A DNA stretch of 64,000 bases, taken from positions 16,824-80,823 of the forward strand of contig JANBPT010000083.1 in the NCBI GenBank assembly GCA_027575765.1, given 5' to 3'. Made by a program: the position numbers and the translations under genes. Below the pieces are notes generated by a model, which worked only from the letters and a program-made list of their open reading frames with translations, searched no databases and had not been told where the DNA came from. Shown here in pieces: positions 42,516 to 52,967 of the stretch (positions are counted from its first letter, which is position 1; every line of letters begins with the position of its first letter). Source of the stretch: Tieghemiomyces parasiticus. Its lineage: Eukaryota > Kickxellomycota > Dimargaritomycetes > Dimargaritales > Dimargaritaceae.

Positions 42516-44189
42516 TTAGATATGGAAAGGGGTGACGCTGATGACACCGGGGATCGCCTCAAAGAGGGCAAGCTTAGACGGGTCAAACTTGATCACCTCG
42601 TAAGCCTGCGGGATGTTGATGAAAAGCGGCGGCACGAAGCAGAGGTGAGAAGCGGCCAGTTGGCGGTTCAACGAGGCCAAGGCAAGAGAATTGGCCACGA
42701 AGTTAGTGTCCTTCACCGAAATCTTGTAAGGACGGAAAGAGCGACTGAAGATGTTGCAGTGAGAGGATGTCGGCGAGGCGGCGGCCGAGGTGGTGATAAC
42801 AGTGCGGGTAGGTGTAATTGTCGCAACGGTGGTGGCGTTACGAGTGGAAGTCATGATCACGGTCGGGGTAGCGGACGTGAGGCACGGGGTAGTGCTGGCG
42901 GAGTCGATAGGAGTGACCTCGGTGTTCTCGACGGGGGTGGTGGAGGTCGCGCACGGGGTAGTGCTGGCAGAGTCAACGGGAGTCACCTCGGTGTTCTCAA
43001 CGGGGGTGGTGCTGGCAGAGTCGACGGGAGTCACCTCGGTGTTCTCGACGGGGGTGGTCGAGGCGGAGTCGACGGGAGTCACCTCGGTGTTCTCGACGGG
43101 GGTGGTGGAGGCAGAGTCAACGGGAGTCACCTCGGTGTTCTCAACGGGGGTGGTGGAGGCAGAGTCGACGGGAGTGACCTCGGTGTTCTCGACAGGGGTG
43201 GTCGAGGCGGAGTCAACGGGAGTGACCTCGGTGTTCTCGACGGGGGTGGTGGAGGTCGCGCACGGGGTAGTGCTGGCAGAGTCAACGGGAGTCACCTCGG
43301 TGTTCTCAACGGGGGTGGTGCTGGCAGAGTCGACGGGAGGNNNNNNNNNNNNNNNNNNNNNNNNNNNNNNNNNNNNNNNNNNNNNNNNNNNNNNNNNNNN
43401 NNNNNNNNNNNNNNNNNNNNNNNNNNNNNNNNNNNNGACCTCGGTGTTCTCGACGGGGGTGGTCGAGGCGGAGTCGGTGGGGGTGACCGAGTTATCATTA
43501 CCAGGGTTGCTTACTGTGTAGCCAGGAGTTACCGAGGAAGTGGGCACGATCTCGGTGCTCTCAACGGGAGTGGTGCTGGCAGAGTCAACGGGAGTGACCT
43601 CGGTGTTCTCGACAGGGGTGGTCGAGGCAGAGTCGACGGGAGTCACCTCGGTGTTCTCGACGGGGGTGGTCGAGGCAGAGTCGACGGGAGTCACCTCGGT
43701 GTTCTCAACAGGAGTGGTGGAGGCGGAGTCGACGGGAGTGACCTCGGTGTTCTCGACGGGGGTGGTCGAGGCGGAGTCGACGGGAGTCACCTCGGTGTTC
43801 TCGACGGGGGTGGTCGAGGCGGAGTCGGTGGGGGTGACCGAGTTATCATTACCAGGGTTGCTTACTGTGTAGCCAGGAGTTACCGAGGAAGTGGGCACGA
43901 TCTCGGTGCTCTCAACGGGAGTGGTGCTGGCAGAGTCAACGGGAGTCACCTCGGTGTTTTCCACTGGAGTGGTGGTTGGATTCTCATTGCCAGGGTTGCT
44001 GACCGAATAGCTGGGGGTGGCCGATACCGACGGAACGACGAGTGTGTTTGGTCTGCAGCGTCTAGGGGCATCACGCTTGGCAAGGTACGACATACCAACA
44101 TCATCGCATTCAAAGGCTGCAGGCCCAGCTGACACGTAGGTCTGCTGCATGGCCGCCATGGCCAAGAGGGCGACGATGGAAACTCTCAT
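42516..44189 (-). CDS. Secreted Thr/Pro-rich tandem-repeat protein (contains assembly gap)
   Basis: Single exon, about 557 residues including 32 unknown. Signal peptide MRVSIVALLAMAAMQQTYVSAG, then a short unique part with two Cys. A long array of 16-residue repeats (TTPVENTEVTPVDSAS, 48 bp) follows, interspersed with a larger block containing TPGYTVSNPGNDNSVTPTDS and with Cys-containing variants (STTPCATSTTPV). The C-terminal ~75 residues are non-repetitive and folded-looking (AYEVIKFDPSKLALFEAIPG, then VISVTPFHI). That segment faintly recalls the propeptide/I9 inhibitor fold, a weak guess. The Thr/Ser/Pro-rich array is probably heavily O-glycosylated; no GPI signal is seen. The protein is likely wall-associated or extracellular. 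Repeat number is unreliable because of the Ns. Confidence 0.8.
   Translation of the reverse strand: MRVSIVALLAMAAMQQTYVSAGPAAFECDDVGMSYLAKRDAPRRCRPNTLVVPSVSATPSYSVSNPGNENPTTTPVENTEVTPVDSASTTPVESTEIVPTSSVTPGYTVSNPGNDNSVTPTDSASTTPVENTEVTPVDSASTTPVENTEVTPVDSASTTPVENTEVTPVDSASTTPVENTEVTPVDSASTTPVENTEVTPVDSASTTPVESTEIVPTSSVTPGYTVSNPGNDNSVTPTDSASTTPVENTEVXXXXXXXXXXXXXXXXXXXXXXXXXXXXXXXXPPVDSASTTPVENTEVTPVDSASTTPCATSTTPVENTEVTPVDSASTTPVENTEVTPVDSASTTPVENTEVTPVDSASTTPVENTEVTPVDSASTTPVENTEVTPVDSASTTPVENTEVTPVDSASTTPCATSTTPVENTEVTPIDSASTTPCLTSATPTVIMTSTRNATTVATITPTRTVITTSAAASPTSSHCNIFSRSFRPYKISVKDTNFVANSLALASLNRQLAASHLCFVPPLFINIPQAYEVIKFDPSKLALFEAIPGVISVTPFHI
42890..43965 (-). repeat. 48-bp coding tandem repeat array with higher-order blocks
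   Basis: About 18 visible units of 48 bp (16 codons), many nearly identical at the nucleotide level, plus a larger repeated block seen at ~43480-43590 and ~43840-43950. Synonymous differences are few, suggesting recent amplification or conversion. Confidence 0.9.
43341..43436. other. Assembly gap, 96 N
   Basis: 96 unknown bases inside the tandem array. 96 equals two 48-bp units, so the frame is kept across the gap. The base before the gap (ggagg) departs from the unit (ggagt), consistent with a collapsed or mis-joined edge. Confidence 0.95.
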
Positions 44190-47100
44190 GCTGAGCAGTG
44201 CTGAATTAATAGGTCGGTAAGTTACTATGCTGAATTAAGGGCGAAGTGGTTGTTATGGAAGGATAGAATGGAGGGTCGTAAAGCCGTAAACGGGGTCGTA
44301 TGAAATTAACGTTAAGGTGAATATTAATGTATCCCAGGAGGGAATAAGCAGCCTAAACTACTTCTGTTACCTAGTGTGCGTATGGCTGAAATCGGGATGT
44401 GTCGCTTTATATATACATGAGCTGATGACTTCGCTGGCTTGATGGCTATAGTGGGCAAGCCATTCGAATGGCTTAGCTCGGAGATGGGATAATGAGAAGC
44501 GGACTGGCATCCATCAGTATTGTGGGCCAAGGGATGGAGGGGCTCAGAAGCTGCCAGCTATGAGGTTAGATCTACACGGTCCATGAAGGCCGCCTTGCTC
44601 CTTAACGAGGTAAGGAAATCGTATTTCATATTTGGCCACTCCACCTACATTTGTTCATGTGTGAAGTTTTCCCATCATAACTGCTCGGCTTCTCAACATC
44701 GTCGGCAATGAGCCTTCGTCAATTTGAGCCAGTATAGATTATTATCCCGCCACGTATCCCCCCCTCCCCATGCAACCCGCCCAACGCTCAGTACACCATA
44801 ACCTCCACATCTTAACCTTCATTCTCGTCTCTATATAGTGAAGAAAATCATGGTTTATAGACATGGCGAAAGATGAAGTAGACATTGCAGCATCCCTTAA
44901 GGTAGCGGCGAGCGGTCACCCGGCGGTAATATTCGCTTGGCGCACATCCCCGCTGGCATTGATACTGTCCATACTCCAACTTCAGAACCTGCCCTACCAG
45001 TCCACACATGCTTGAACCCCTGACAAGCTATGGCTGTTTGACCTACTAGCTTAGCGTTATTCAATGTGGGAATGGGTATCGAAGGTAGAATTGGACCTTG
45101 GAGGATCGTCATTGTTTTTTGTGCTCTGACTGGGCCCAACACTGACAATCAACCTAGTATCCTTCCCTTTTTGTCACATGTTCCATACCTCACTTCAAGG
45201 CCAGTGGGCCATAGCATTTTCGCAATGCCTATCCCATAACCCCCCCCTCCACAAGTTATTCATTCCGATCCCCATTGGATTCATGCACGGGCTGGACGAT
45301 GGCCTGGATGATTATTTGGAAGGTACATTGGCAGCCATTTCGGATAACACTCGTTTTAGTGGTATGACCGGTGTTGCAACCTTCAAAGGAAGGCAGTATC
45401 AAGGAGAAGCAAAGTCAATGGCGGGTTTAAAGCTAACAATAAGGGATACCGTGGAACGCTTCTTTTCCTTTTTTTGCTCCCAACGAACGGTGGTAGCGTT
45501 AGCCCTCCGGAGGTGAGTCAACAATAAAGCGCCATCTACTATCCCTTCTAGCTACCACTGCTGTGTCGATCTAACTACAAGTCGGATGGCAGTTATGGAA
45601 TCCGGTGTTTTGAAAATCAAGCGGCTATTGTTCCCGCTCCAAGTGGTGTGCTCCTGTACTGACACCTGGTCTGTTGTTACCCGACTTATCGCAACGGGTG
45701 AATACCTTATTCTACCAGGCTAGGACTTGCATAGACGGCGGATAGGTTAACGGTCATTAGCCTCCGCATAAACTCCAGTTTCCCTTCGCGCTCGATTGTA
45801 AACAGCTGTTTCTTCAAAGAGTCAATGTAGCCTTAGCCTGGGCATTTTCATGTCACCATATAGGTTTTTTTCTCGATCTTCATGCACAGTCTAGCGGCAG
45901 CCACCATGTAGGGATAAAGACCGTCATGCTGCAGTATATAAGAAATTGAGACACATGTAACCGCGTTGACTCTCTATCCGCTGATGATTTAGACTGCCTG
46001 GAAGGTGCGGTTATATAGGGAGAATAATTTACGGCAGATGTGAGGTTAGGCCGTTGCTGTATTCATATAGGTTACTAGTCAAATGTAATACTTAATATTC
46101 CCTTCGGGATGGCATGCTGCATTAGTATGGAAGGGAGCGCAATGTGAGATACTCGGCCTTTCGAACAGTTCATGTAGAACAATGACGCTCTCAACGTCGG
46201 ATTGTCGCCACTGGCCAATTGCGGCGAACGCCGCTTCTCCGCCCGCTCAAGGCTTTCCTTATCAGCCTCCCTAATCGGGATGGATGCTGGGGATTTCCCG
46301 CCAACCATGAGAGACTAGGCGGAAGAGAGACTGTAGTGGAAACGGGGGAGCATCTGTGAGCCGTGAAATTATAGTCAGCCTGCCTGCACGCATGGTCGCC
46401 ATGAAGTGTAATGGTGAAAAAGAGGCTTGGTCGCGAAGGTGCCAATGTTTACTGGGCCATATCTTTTCGAGACGACGGCCCAGTTGATGAGCAGGAGCAT
46501 AAGCTAACATTTGGTGATCAGCCAGGTGAAAGTAACGCTTGCGGCGGGATCGCCGGGCTCTTCTCACACAATCCTTCAATTAAGAACGATCTTTGCGGCA
46601 GAGCGGGCTTCACTTTCACTAACATATCCTAACACGCCCATCGCAAGCACCATGTATGTTGGTGGTGGGGCAGCGTGACAAGTTAAGGATCGTGGTGAGG
46701 GATTGTCAGAGTGGCATATCCGCTGTCATACCCACTTTCACTTGGCAAGGGAAAGAAGAACGCCAGATCGCTTCCAGTAGGGAACAGGGGGAGGGGGTTA
46801 ATTTAACGCCGTGTAAAATGCCGCGACTGTCATAGTAAAGACGTTGGCCATTGTATATCCAACTCAAAGAAACAATACTCTGGTGATGATGATGTGGTTC
46901 CAGTTGGCCGTGAGGGGGGAGAGTCCCCGGCAGTAGGGAGAGGGGACGTTGTGTACATCAGATTTGGTTTCAGGCGCTGATGCACTCGGTGGATAGTAGA
47001 AGTAGAATTTAAGTAAGAGGAATGTGGAAATGCACCTATTCACGTGTGCGTCTTAACCACCAGGTACGCCAAGATACATGTCGTGCGAGTCGTACATTTC

Positions 47101-47848
47101 ATGGCAATAGATTCTGTGTACAACTGTACCCCATGCGTATTAATATCATCTCATAGATTTCAGATGTAACCTTAGTGGCAGTGTATGCGCAGCTAGATAG
47201 GGCCCCAATGGACTTGATGAGTGAGAGAATCGACTCGCACCGTCGTTGACTCGATTTTCAGCATGAGATATGGGTTGATTAGCCCAGGTTAATTTATGCG
47301 GAGCGTCAGGGGGTTCTAAACATTCACGTGGCTAAATCGAGCTGATGTACACGATTTTCGCGCACAACTACCCTTGGAAAACTGGTAGTACAATTGCTGA
47401 CGAGCAGCCGTTTGCTCCCAGGACATGCAGACACTATAGTAAGCTAAAAAAAGAAGAGTACCTTGCTATCTGAACTAGCGAGAATACGCACTACTTTATC
47501 TCTCAGATGTGATTTGTTAATGGCTTTATTCACAATCGGCTGCGATTCGGCGAGCCAGCCCGCGTACTACTAATGGTAAATATCGTTCATGAGCTTCATA
47601 TGTAGCACATCAAAGGGCCAGGTAGGTATACAAGGTACACAGGTGGAAGAAACATATATTTTCACCGTTGGCAAGAATAAAAGAAGTCGGGTGTGTATCA
47701 GTTACAGACGTAGTAGAAATAAAGCAATTACAAAAAAAAGAGTGGCAATAACGTTTTGCGCAGGAGTGTCAAGGGCCTACGGTGCTATCAGAAATGATAT
47801 ATGGAAGTAGAGTATCGATCCCAGTTCAACCTCTCTACCCTAATTGAC
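44190..47848. other. Large gene-free region
   Basis: 3.7 kb with no supported gene. It starts with the promoter of the repeat gene (TATATATA near 44407). Short frames (for example 45178-45516, 112 codons) lack recognisable features. GC content falls below that of genic parts. No tRNA, rRNA or clear repeat is seen. Confidence 0.4.
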
Positions 47849-48373
47849 TTAGAGCTGGCCCATAGCCAGCACACCCGCAACAAGAGCGAGGAGACCGGCG
47901 TTGACATGCCCACCCACCGTGGCCGCGCCACTCTCGCTCGAGTAGTCCGAGCTGGATGACGAAGCCTTGCTTTGAAGGGAGGCCATCGACGAAGTAATGG
48001 TGGGCTTGGCGGTAGCGGTCGAGGTATTCTTAGTGGGACTGGCCTCCGTTGTCGTCTGGGCGGACACGTCACTCTTGATAGTTTCGGTAGCCGAGGCCAA
48101 GGAAGCTGGATCCGATGAGGAAGCGGCCTTAGTGTCGCTGGCGGTGGTGCTGGGTTCAGAAGCGCTGGTGCTGTCGGAGGCCTTCGCCGACAGAGCCGGG
48201 TTAACCACGTCCACCGGGTCAGCCAGGGAGATGGCAGCGACCTCAGCGGTGCCCTGGGTTTCAGAGGCACCCTCGGCGGCGGTCGTCGAGATTCCTGTGT
48301 TGGTGGTATCGGTCTGGGCCATGGCTGAGACGGCCAGGAAGGCGAACATGGTGACAGCGGAGGAAGTACGCAT
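47849..48373 (-). CDS. Small Ser/Thr-rich GPI-anchored-type cell-wall protein
   Basis: 174 aa, single exon. Signal peptide (MRTSSAVTMFAFLAVSAMAQ), a Ser/Thr/Ala-rich middle (SSSDPASLASATETIKSDVS), and a C-terminal hydrophobic tail AGLLALVAGVLAMGQL preceded by small residues (ESGAATVGGHVN). This is the standard layout of a fungal GPI precursor. It is probably attached to plasma membrane or wall glucan. No enzyme domain is present. It is the third secreted low-complexity protein in this 12-kb stretch. Confidence 0.8.
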   Translation of the reverse strand: MRTSSAVTMFAFLAVSAMAQTDTTNTGISTTAAEGASETQGTAEVAAISLADPVDVVNPALSAKASDSTSASEPSTTASDTKAASSSDPASLASATETIKSDVSAQTTTEASPTKNTSTATAKPTITSSMASLQSKASSSSSDYSSESGAATVGGHVNAGLLALVAGVLAMGQL

Positions 48374-51164
48374 ATTGGCCGTGTAACGGGTTATCAGGAA
48401 ATACGGTAAAGTCGGATGAAGAGAGCGGCTTTACGGCGGAGTAAACCTAATGGGCGGGTAGGCTGGAAACAGGTAGTGACAAGTGGGACCAGCTGGAGAG
48501 GAGAAATTTAGAGACAAGTAGTCAGGGCGGTGGATTGGTAGATAACTGAAGGAGCGGAGAGCGATCGAATGGTGATTATCCAAAGTATGGCGGCCGGCGG
48601 TGAATTTATAAGGTTCGTGTACCTAAGTGAGGAAGACAGGGAAAACGACTTTCATGGTAGGGATGCGCGAAGTTGGCGACGTAAAGGAAGGGAAGTCAGG
48701 CCGACTGGTGGCTTTCAAAATCCATGGTGCGGGATCCTGCCGGTCCCTCCCCTCTGTCCTCTATTCTCTCTGCCGAAAGATCGGTCGGCAATAATACGAG
48801 TGGTAGGAATTGACCATCACGATTATACTGTACAGTGCCGAGCTGCTCTACGATTCGACAGGCACAGGCTACGATCGAGCAGATGATCGCCAGGGTCCTG
48901 TTATTCCATCTCCACGCCCTTATTGGAACTTCCGCCTCTGTCCTTCTTCGTATTCTTTGCCCTCTCCTGTCCCCTTCTGCTCTCGCGCTTTAGTGCCAAG
49001 ACAGGCATCCGTCCATGGGTCAAACGCCTCTGCCCATGTTATAAATTAATTGGAGGGTCCCAAGCTTCGCCATGACGCCAGGGAGTTTTTCACGGTGCCT
49101 TTCTTGTCTCCCTTTCTCTTTTCTGTTGCCTTTCACTCCCCCCACCAGGCCTTCACTCCTAAAAGACCCCGAATGGATCGGGTCCTCGGTTAAACTGAAG
49201 TAGAGAGAGAGAGAGATAAAATAGCCGACGGTTTCATTGTGAGCCAACGAATAGCTTGGCGCTATAGTCAAATCAATATACCTCTCTGGCGGACATACCA
49301 CATTTGCTCGTCTGCAGTCGTACCGGCCTTACTGTTCGGCGCGAACGTTCGATGAGGATAATCTCCGAGGATGTGCGACGCGCCAGACGACCTTCGAATT
49401 ATATTTTTAGTGCTTGTCACTTTGCCACTTAACATCGGTTCGAACGTTCCTGCACCCTATGGTAAGTAGTATATGCGCGAGAGGAGGTTTACCGATCAAA
49501 TGAAGCCTCGCCTCTCTATCCACAGTAAGCATCACGCTCGTTTCTTTCTTTTTTATCCGGTGCCGCTGACGAGTCCCACTGATAGAGCGGCGCCCTCCTC
49601 CTCCTCTGTGGTCCGGGACTACCGCTCTTGTATGTCTACCCGCCGTGGCCCGAACACCGCCACCGCATTACTTACTCTTGGGCTGTGAGACGGGCGCATT
49701 ATTTCTAGGCTAACAAGAAAGGCAGCACGCCTGCCGCGAGAGACCATAACTGACGGTGGACCCGCAAGCTGGCCCCGCGTTTTGGGTCTTGGTTGGAAGA
49801 CAATAATAAGAGGTGAAGAGGAAGGGAGGGGCGGGGGTACCCAGTCGGGTGAACACAAAGGTTACTTCTTTCAACAAAGGATAATACCATCAACTCAAGG
49901 CCAGCTCACCGGCGAGTCTTTTGGCACACCTTGCATCCCGTTCACTTAACCATCGATCCACCGCAGGTGTTCGCCCATACATATCCATAGCTATAGCCGT
50001 TAATTATTTATGTTACTAACTCTGAGTTGATCAGATAAAATGTAACCCGTGGTGAGTCTAATTGTGGCCACATGGTGGCTGTCACCGGCTCAGGCAGTCA
50101 TCCGTAGACGTACTTATACTATACTCTCTTGACGGTACCAGCGTCTACTGTAAGCTGGTGGCTGATGGTGGAAAGGAAACTTTGCCAATTTCTAGGATAC
50201 TTTAGAGCCTGTACCGCAGTTCGTGTGGATCGGAGTCGATAGCCTTTTCGACTGCGGGTATCTTGGCCAGTACCTCCGCCGTTGAGTTGAGCAGGCCTAA
50301 ATCGATCGTATCTGGCAGAAGTTTTAGGTGTCATATTGTCGGCACGATGGCAGGGGGGCATGTGGGGATTGTGGTGGGATCGGAAACCAAAGAGGCTAGT
50401 ACATAATCCACCGCACCATCATAAGTCTGGTCTGACCGGCAAAGTATGGGTTCGGTTGGATCCCGGCTGGCTAGGGCACACAGGGTAGCTAAGGTTAGGG
50501 GTTATTTTCAGACAATAGACTAATGCACGATACTGGTTGGTGAGGAGTGAGTGACATCGTAGCTAGAAGATGTAACAGTGTAACCATTTAAGTAAAGAAG
50601 GAGAAACCGTGCGGGTTAATTGACGATAAATATAAAAAGACGGTAAAACTGAGCGTATGTGTGCTGGCATGCTGTGTCGTATGGCTGGAGCTAGGCTAGA
50701 AAATAAGTTTGCCATTACGCGCCCAAAGGCACCGGAAGAAACACGTATTAACAACTGATGCTCAAAAAAGTGCCAGAATGTGCTCTACTGTACTATCATA
50801 GTACGGCTTGCGGCTGGAACCGGTATGGTTAAAAAAACTTTTCCATTGTCATCACAGTTCGCCACGCTGTAGTAGCAGCAGACCATAAAAGCCGGGACAT
50901 CCATTGGGCTTTAAAATGGGGGCAGAAAGTGTAAACTAGAGTCTTTCCACTCCATAGACATAAACTTGGGTACCGTGCATCCTTGACGAGTTCCCTTGCA
51001 CTTTTTATATTGTTGACGAAAATCCGGCATGTAGACTTTTTTATTGCAGCCAGACGACATTGGCAAAAGTTAACCAAAACATGATACTGCTAACACCACC
51101 AAACAATCATTATGGGAATAATTAACTAAAGAAAACTTGAGCAGTCTAACCTATTTCACGGGGT
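48374..51164. other. Large gene-free region
   Basis: 2.8 kb. The first 250 bp is the promoter of the GPI-type protein, with TATAAA-type sequence near 48606. A (GA)n stretch lies at 49202-49216. The rest holds only short frames I cannot support. Confidence 0.4.
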
Positions 51165-52967
51165 CTACTTCACCAGTAGGAAGACACTGTAGATAGTCCA
51201 ACTAATGATGAATAGCATCAAGCACACCGCAGGGTACACATAGCGGTATCTTGGCACTTCCGCATTAGCCGCCGCTGCCGCAGCAATAGCCTTCTCCACA
51301 GGCATCCGTGCTGCCATGAGCCGGTTCCTCCGCGCATACCCAGCACTCTGCAACCCGTCCTCCCATCGGTAATCACTGCCCATAAAAGCCATCGAATTCA
51401 CCACCGACATTACAGCCAACACCAACATCATGACCATGACGCGGTCATACGAGTCGTCGTCCAGATCCTGCAGGCGGCCAATCAGCACGTCGACGATGAT
51501 GATCCCAAAGTTGAGTCCACATTTGATGAGTCCAATACCTGTGCCCACCATGTTGAGCGGGAGGTAGAGCGGGACAGCCGAAATGAGCGCGACGGGGCCG
51601 AAGGTGAGTGAACACGAAAACAGGGTCAGGCCGACCTCGGGGGGCACATAGGTCCAACCGAGCAGCAGGATGGCGATAAGGAGGAAGACCGAGGAGGTGA
51701 TGACCAGGGGTCCGCGGGCACCGAACCGGTCAATGAGGAGCCCCATGAGCGGGGACCCGACGATGGGGACGGCCAGGGAGATGCTAGACTTCCAGGCGGC
51801 TACCGCAGTCTTCTCGTGCCACCGTTTTTGGACGTACTCGGCGGCGATACCTAGGAACGGCGTCCAGACCGCCCCCATAAGGAGCTCGGTCGACGGAAGG
51901 TACCAATAAATGTCGGGGAAGTAGATGATGTAGTAAAGTTGGCGCCACGAGATGCGTTTCTTGCCCGTAAGGGGGGCGGCGGCCGCAGGGGTACTCGATA
52001 AGCCGATTACTGGCGAAGTGCCGCCAGGATTGAGCGTAGAAGTGGTGGTATCGACCTTGGACGAGGTCAACGGATTCGAGTGGGCGGTCAGACCGCCATT
52101 GGCCGTAGAAAGGTGGGGCGCCTGCATGCCCCCACCGCCGACCTTCTTAACCGATCCGGTCTCCTCGATGCTACCCTGCGCAGCCGCCATAGTAGCAGCG
52201 GCGGTGGACCGGCGTAGCTTATACATCATCAGCCCGTACACGACGACCATCAGCAACGAAAACAGGGCCAGCCCTTCACCTACCCAGAATGCATTCCCAT
52301 AAAAGCCGGTGCGTTCGGCCACCTCGACGACCGTAGCCGACGCTAACCACCCAAACACTTTGGACACCATAATCTGGACCCCGATCGACAGGGCCAACCC
52401 CTTCCCGCGGAACCAATGGGACAGCATGGTTTCCTGGGCAGTCACGATGGTGGACGATCCCAACCCAAAACACACGCGACCGACGACCAGCAGGGAAAAT
52501 TTGCCTGTATAGGTCCCCAGGATGGTGATGAAGTTACCCAGAGCGACGGCCGTACATGACGCGAAGGCACCCCATCCGGGCCCAAACATGTCCATGATGA
52601 CACCCACAAGGAAGGGAAGGATGGTGTTGACCAGGGAGATGGCACCGCTGAGGATCCCGTACTGCGTGTTGGTAATGTCGAGTTCCTTCTTGAGCGTTGA
52701 TTTGAGCGAGCTCAGCGAGTTACTGATGTAGTGTTCACCCGCCGACATGAGGAGGATGGCCAGGAGGGCTACAGCTTTATATCGCCATTGTTGTCGCTCG
52801 AGGTCGGTGTCTCCCATCCCGGGACCACCACCGTGGTCGTTGTCACCGGCTAGGTCTTTATCGTCGAAGGGTGAGTGAACTCCGTGGATATAGTCGCCGT
52901 GCCGTCCCTTAGCTGGCGAGGTCGAGTCGACGGTGACCTGTAGGGCAGGGGAAGTGGAGAGTGGCAT
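51165..52967 (-). CDS. MFS transporter, MFSD1-like
   Basis: Twelve-segment major facilitator protein. The start is taken at ATG 52967 (600 aa); the frame is open 89 codons further, but that part is unlike the family. After a hydrophilic N-terminus come TM segments in two groups of six, separated by a Ser/Thr/Gly-rich cytosolic loop (~250-340). Family-like motifs: LSSLKSTLKKELDITNTQYG, the GR-containing loop LLVVGRVCFGLGSSTIVTAQE followed by HWFRGKGLALSIGVQ, and FGARGPLVITSS. This layout (GRxxFGxG...AQ...WFKGKEL) is that of MFSD1, an animal lysosomal dipeptide exporter, and of related fungal proteins. Substrate here is inferred only; vacuolar membrane is plausible. Confidence 0.82.
   Translation of the reverse strand: MPLSTSPALQVTVDSTSPAKGRHGDYIHGVHSPFDDKDLAGDNDHGGGPGMGDTDLERQQWRYKAVALLAILLMSAGEHYISNSLSSLKSTLKKELDITNTQYGILSGAISLVNTILPFLVGVIMDMFGPGWGAFASCTAVALGNFITILGTYTGKFSLLVVGRVCFGLGSSTIVTAQETMLSHWFRGKGLALSIGVQIMVSKVFGWLASATVVEVAERTGFYGNAFWVGEGLALFSLLMVVVYGLMMYKLRRSTAAATMAAAQGSIEETGSVKKVGGGGMQAPHLSTANGGLTAHSNPLTSSKVDTTTSTLNPGGTSPVIGLSSTPAAAAPLTGKKRISWRQLYYIIYFPDIYWYLPSTELLMGAVWTPFLGIAAEYVQKRWHEKTAVAAWKSSISLAVPIVGSPLMGLLIDRFGARGPLVITSSVFLLIAILLLGWTYVPPEVGLTLFSCSLTFGPVALISAVPLYLPLNMVGTGIGLIKCGLNFGIIIVDVLIGRLQDLDDDSYDRVMVMMLVLAVMSVVNSMAFMGSDYRWEDGLQSAGYARRNRLMAARMPVEKAIAAAAAANAEVPRYRYVYPAVCLMLFIISWTIYSVFLLVK

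Noticed and set aside
45178..45516. 112-codon open frame
   Set aside because: No signal peptide, no family motif and no coding bias that I can see; isolated in a 3.7-kb gene-free region.
38034..47335. Shared 13-mer TTCACGTGGCTAA at two intergenic sites
   Set aside because: Pairs of shared 13-mers are expected by chance in 64 kb; flanks do not align.
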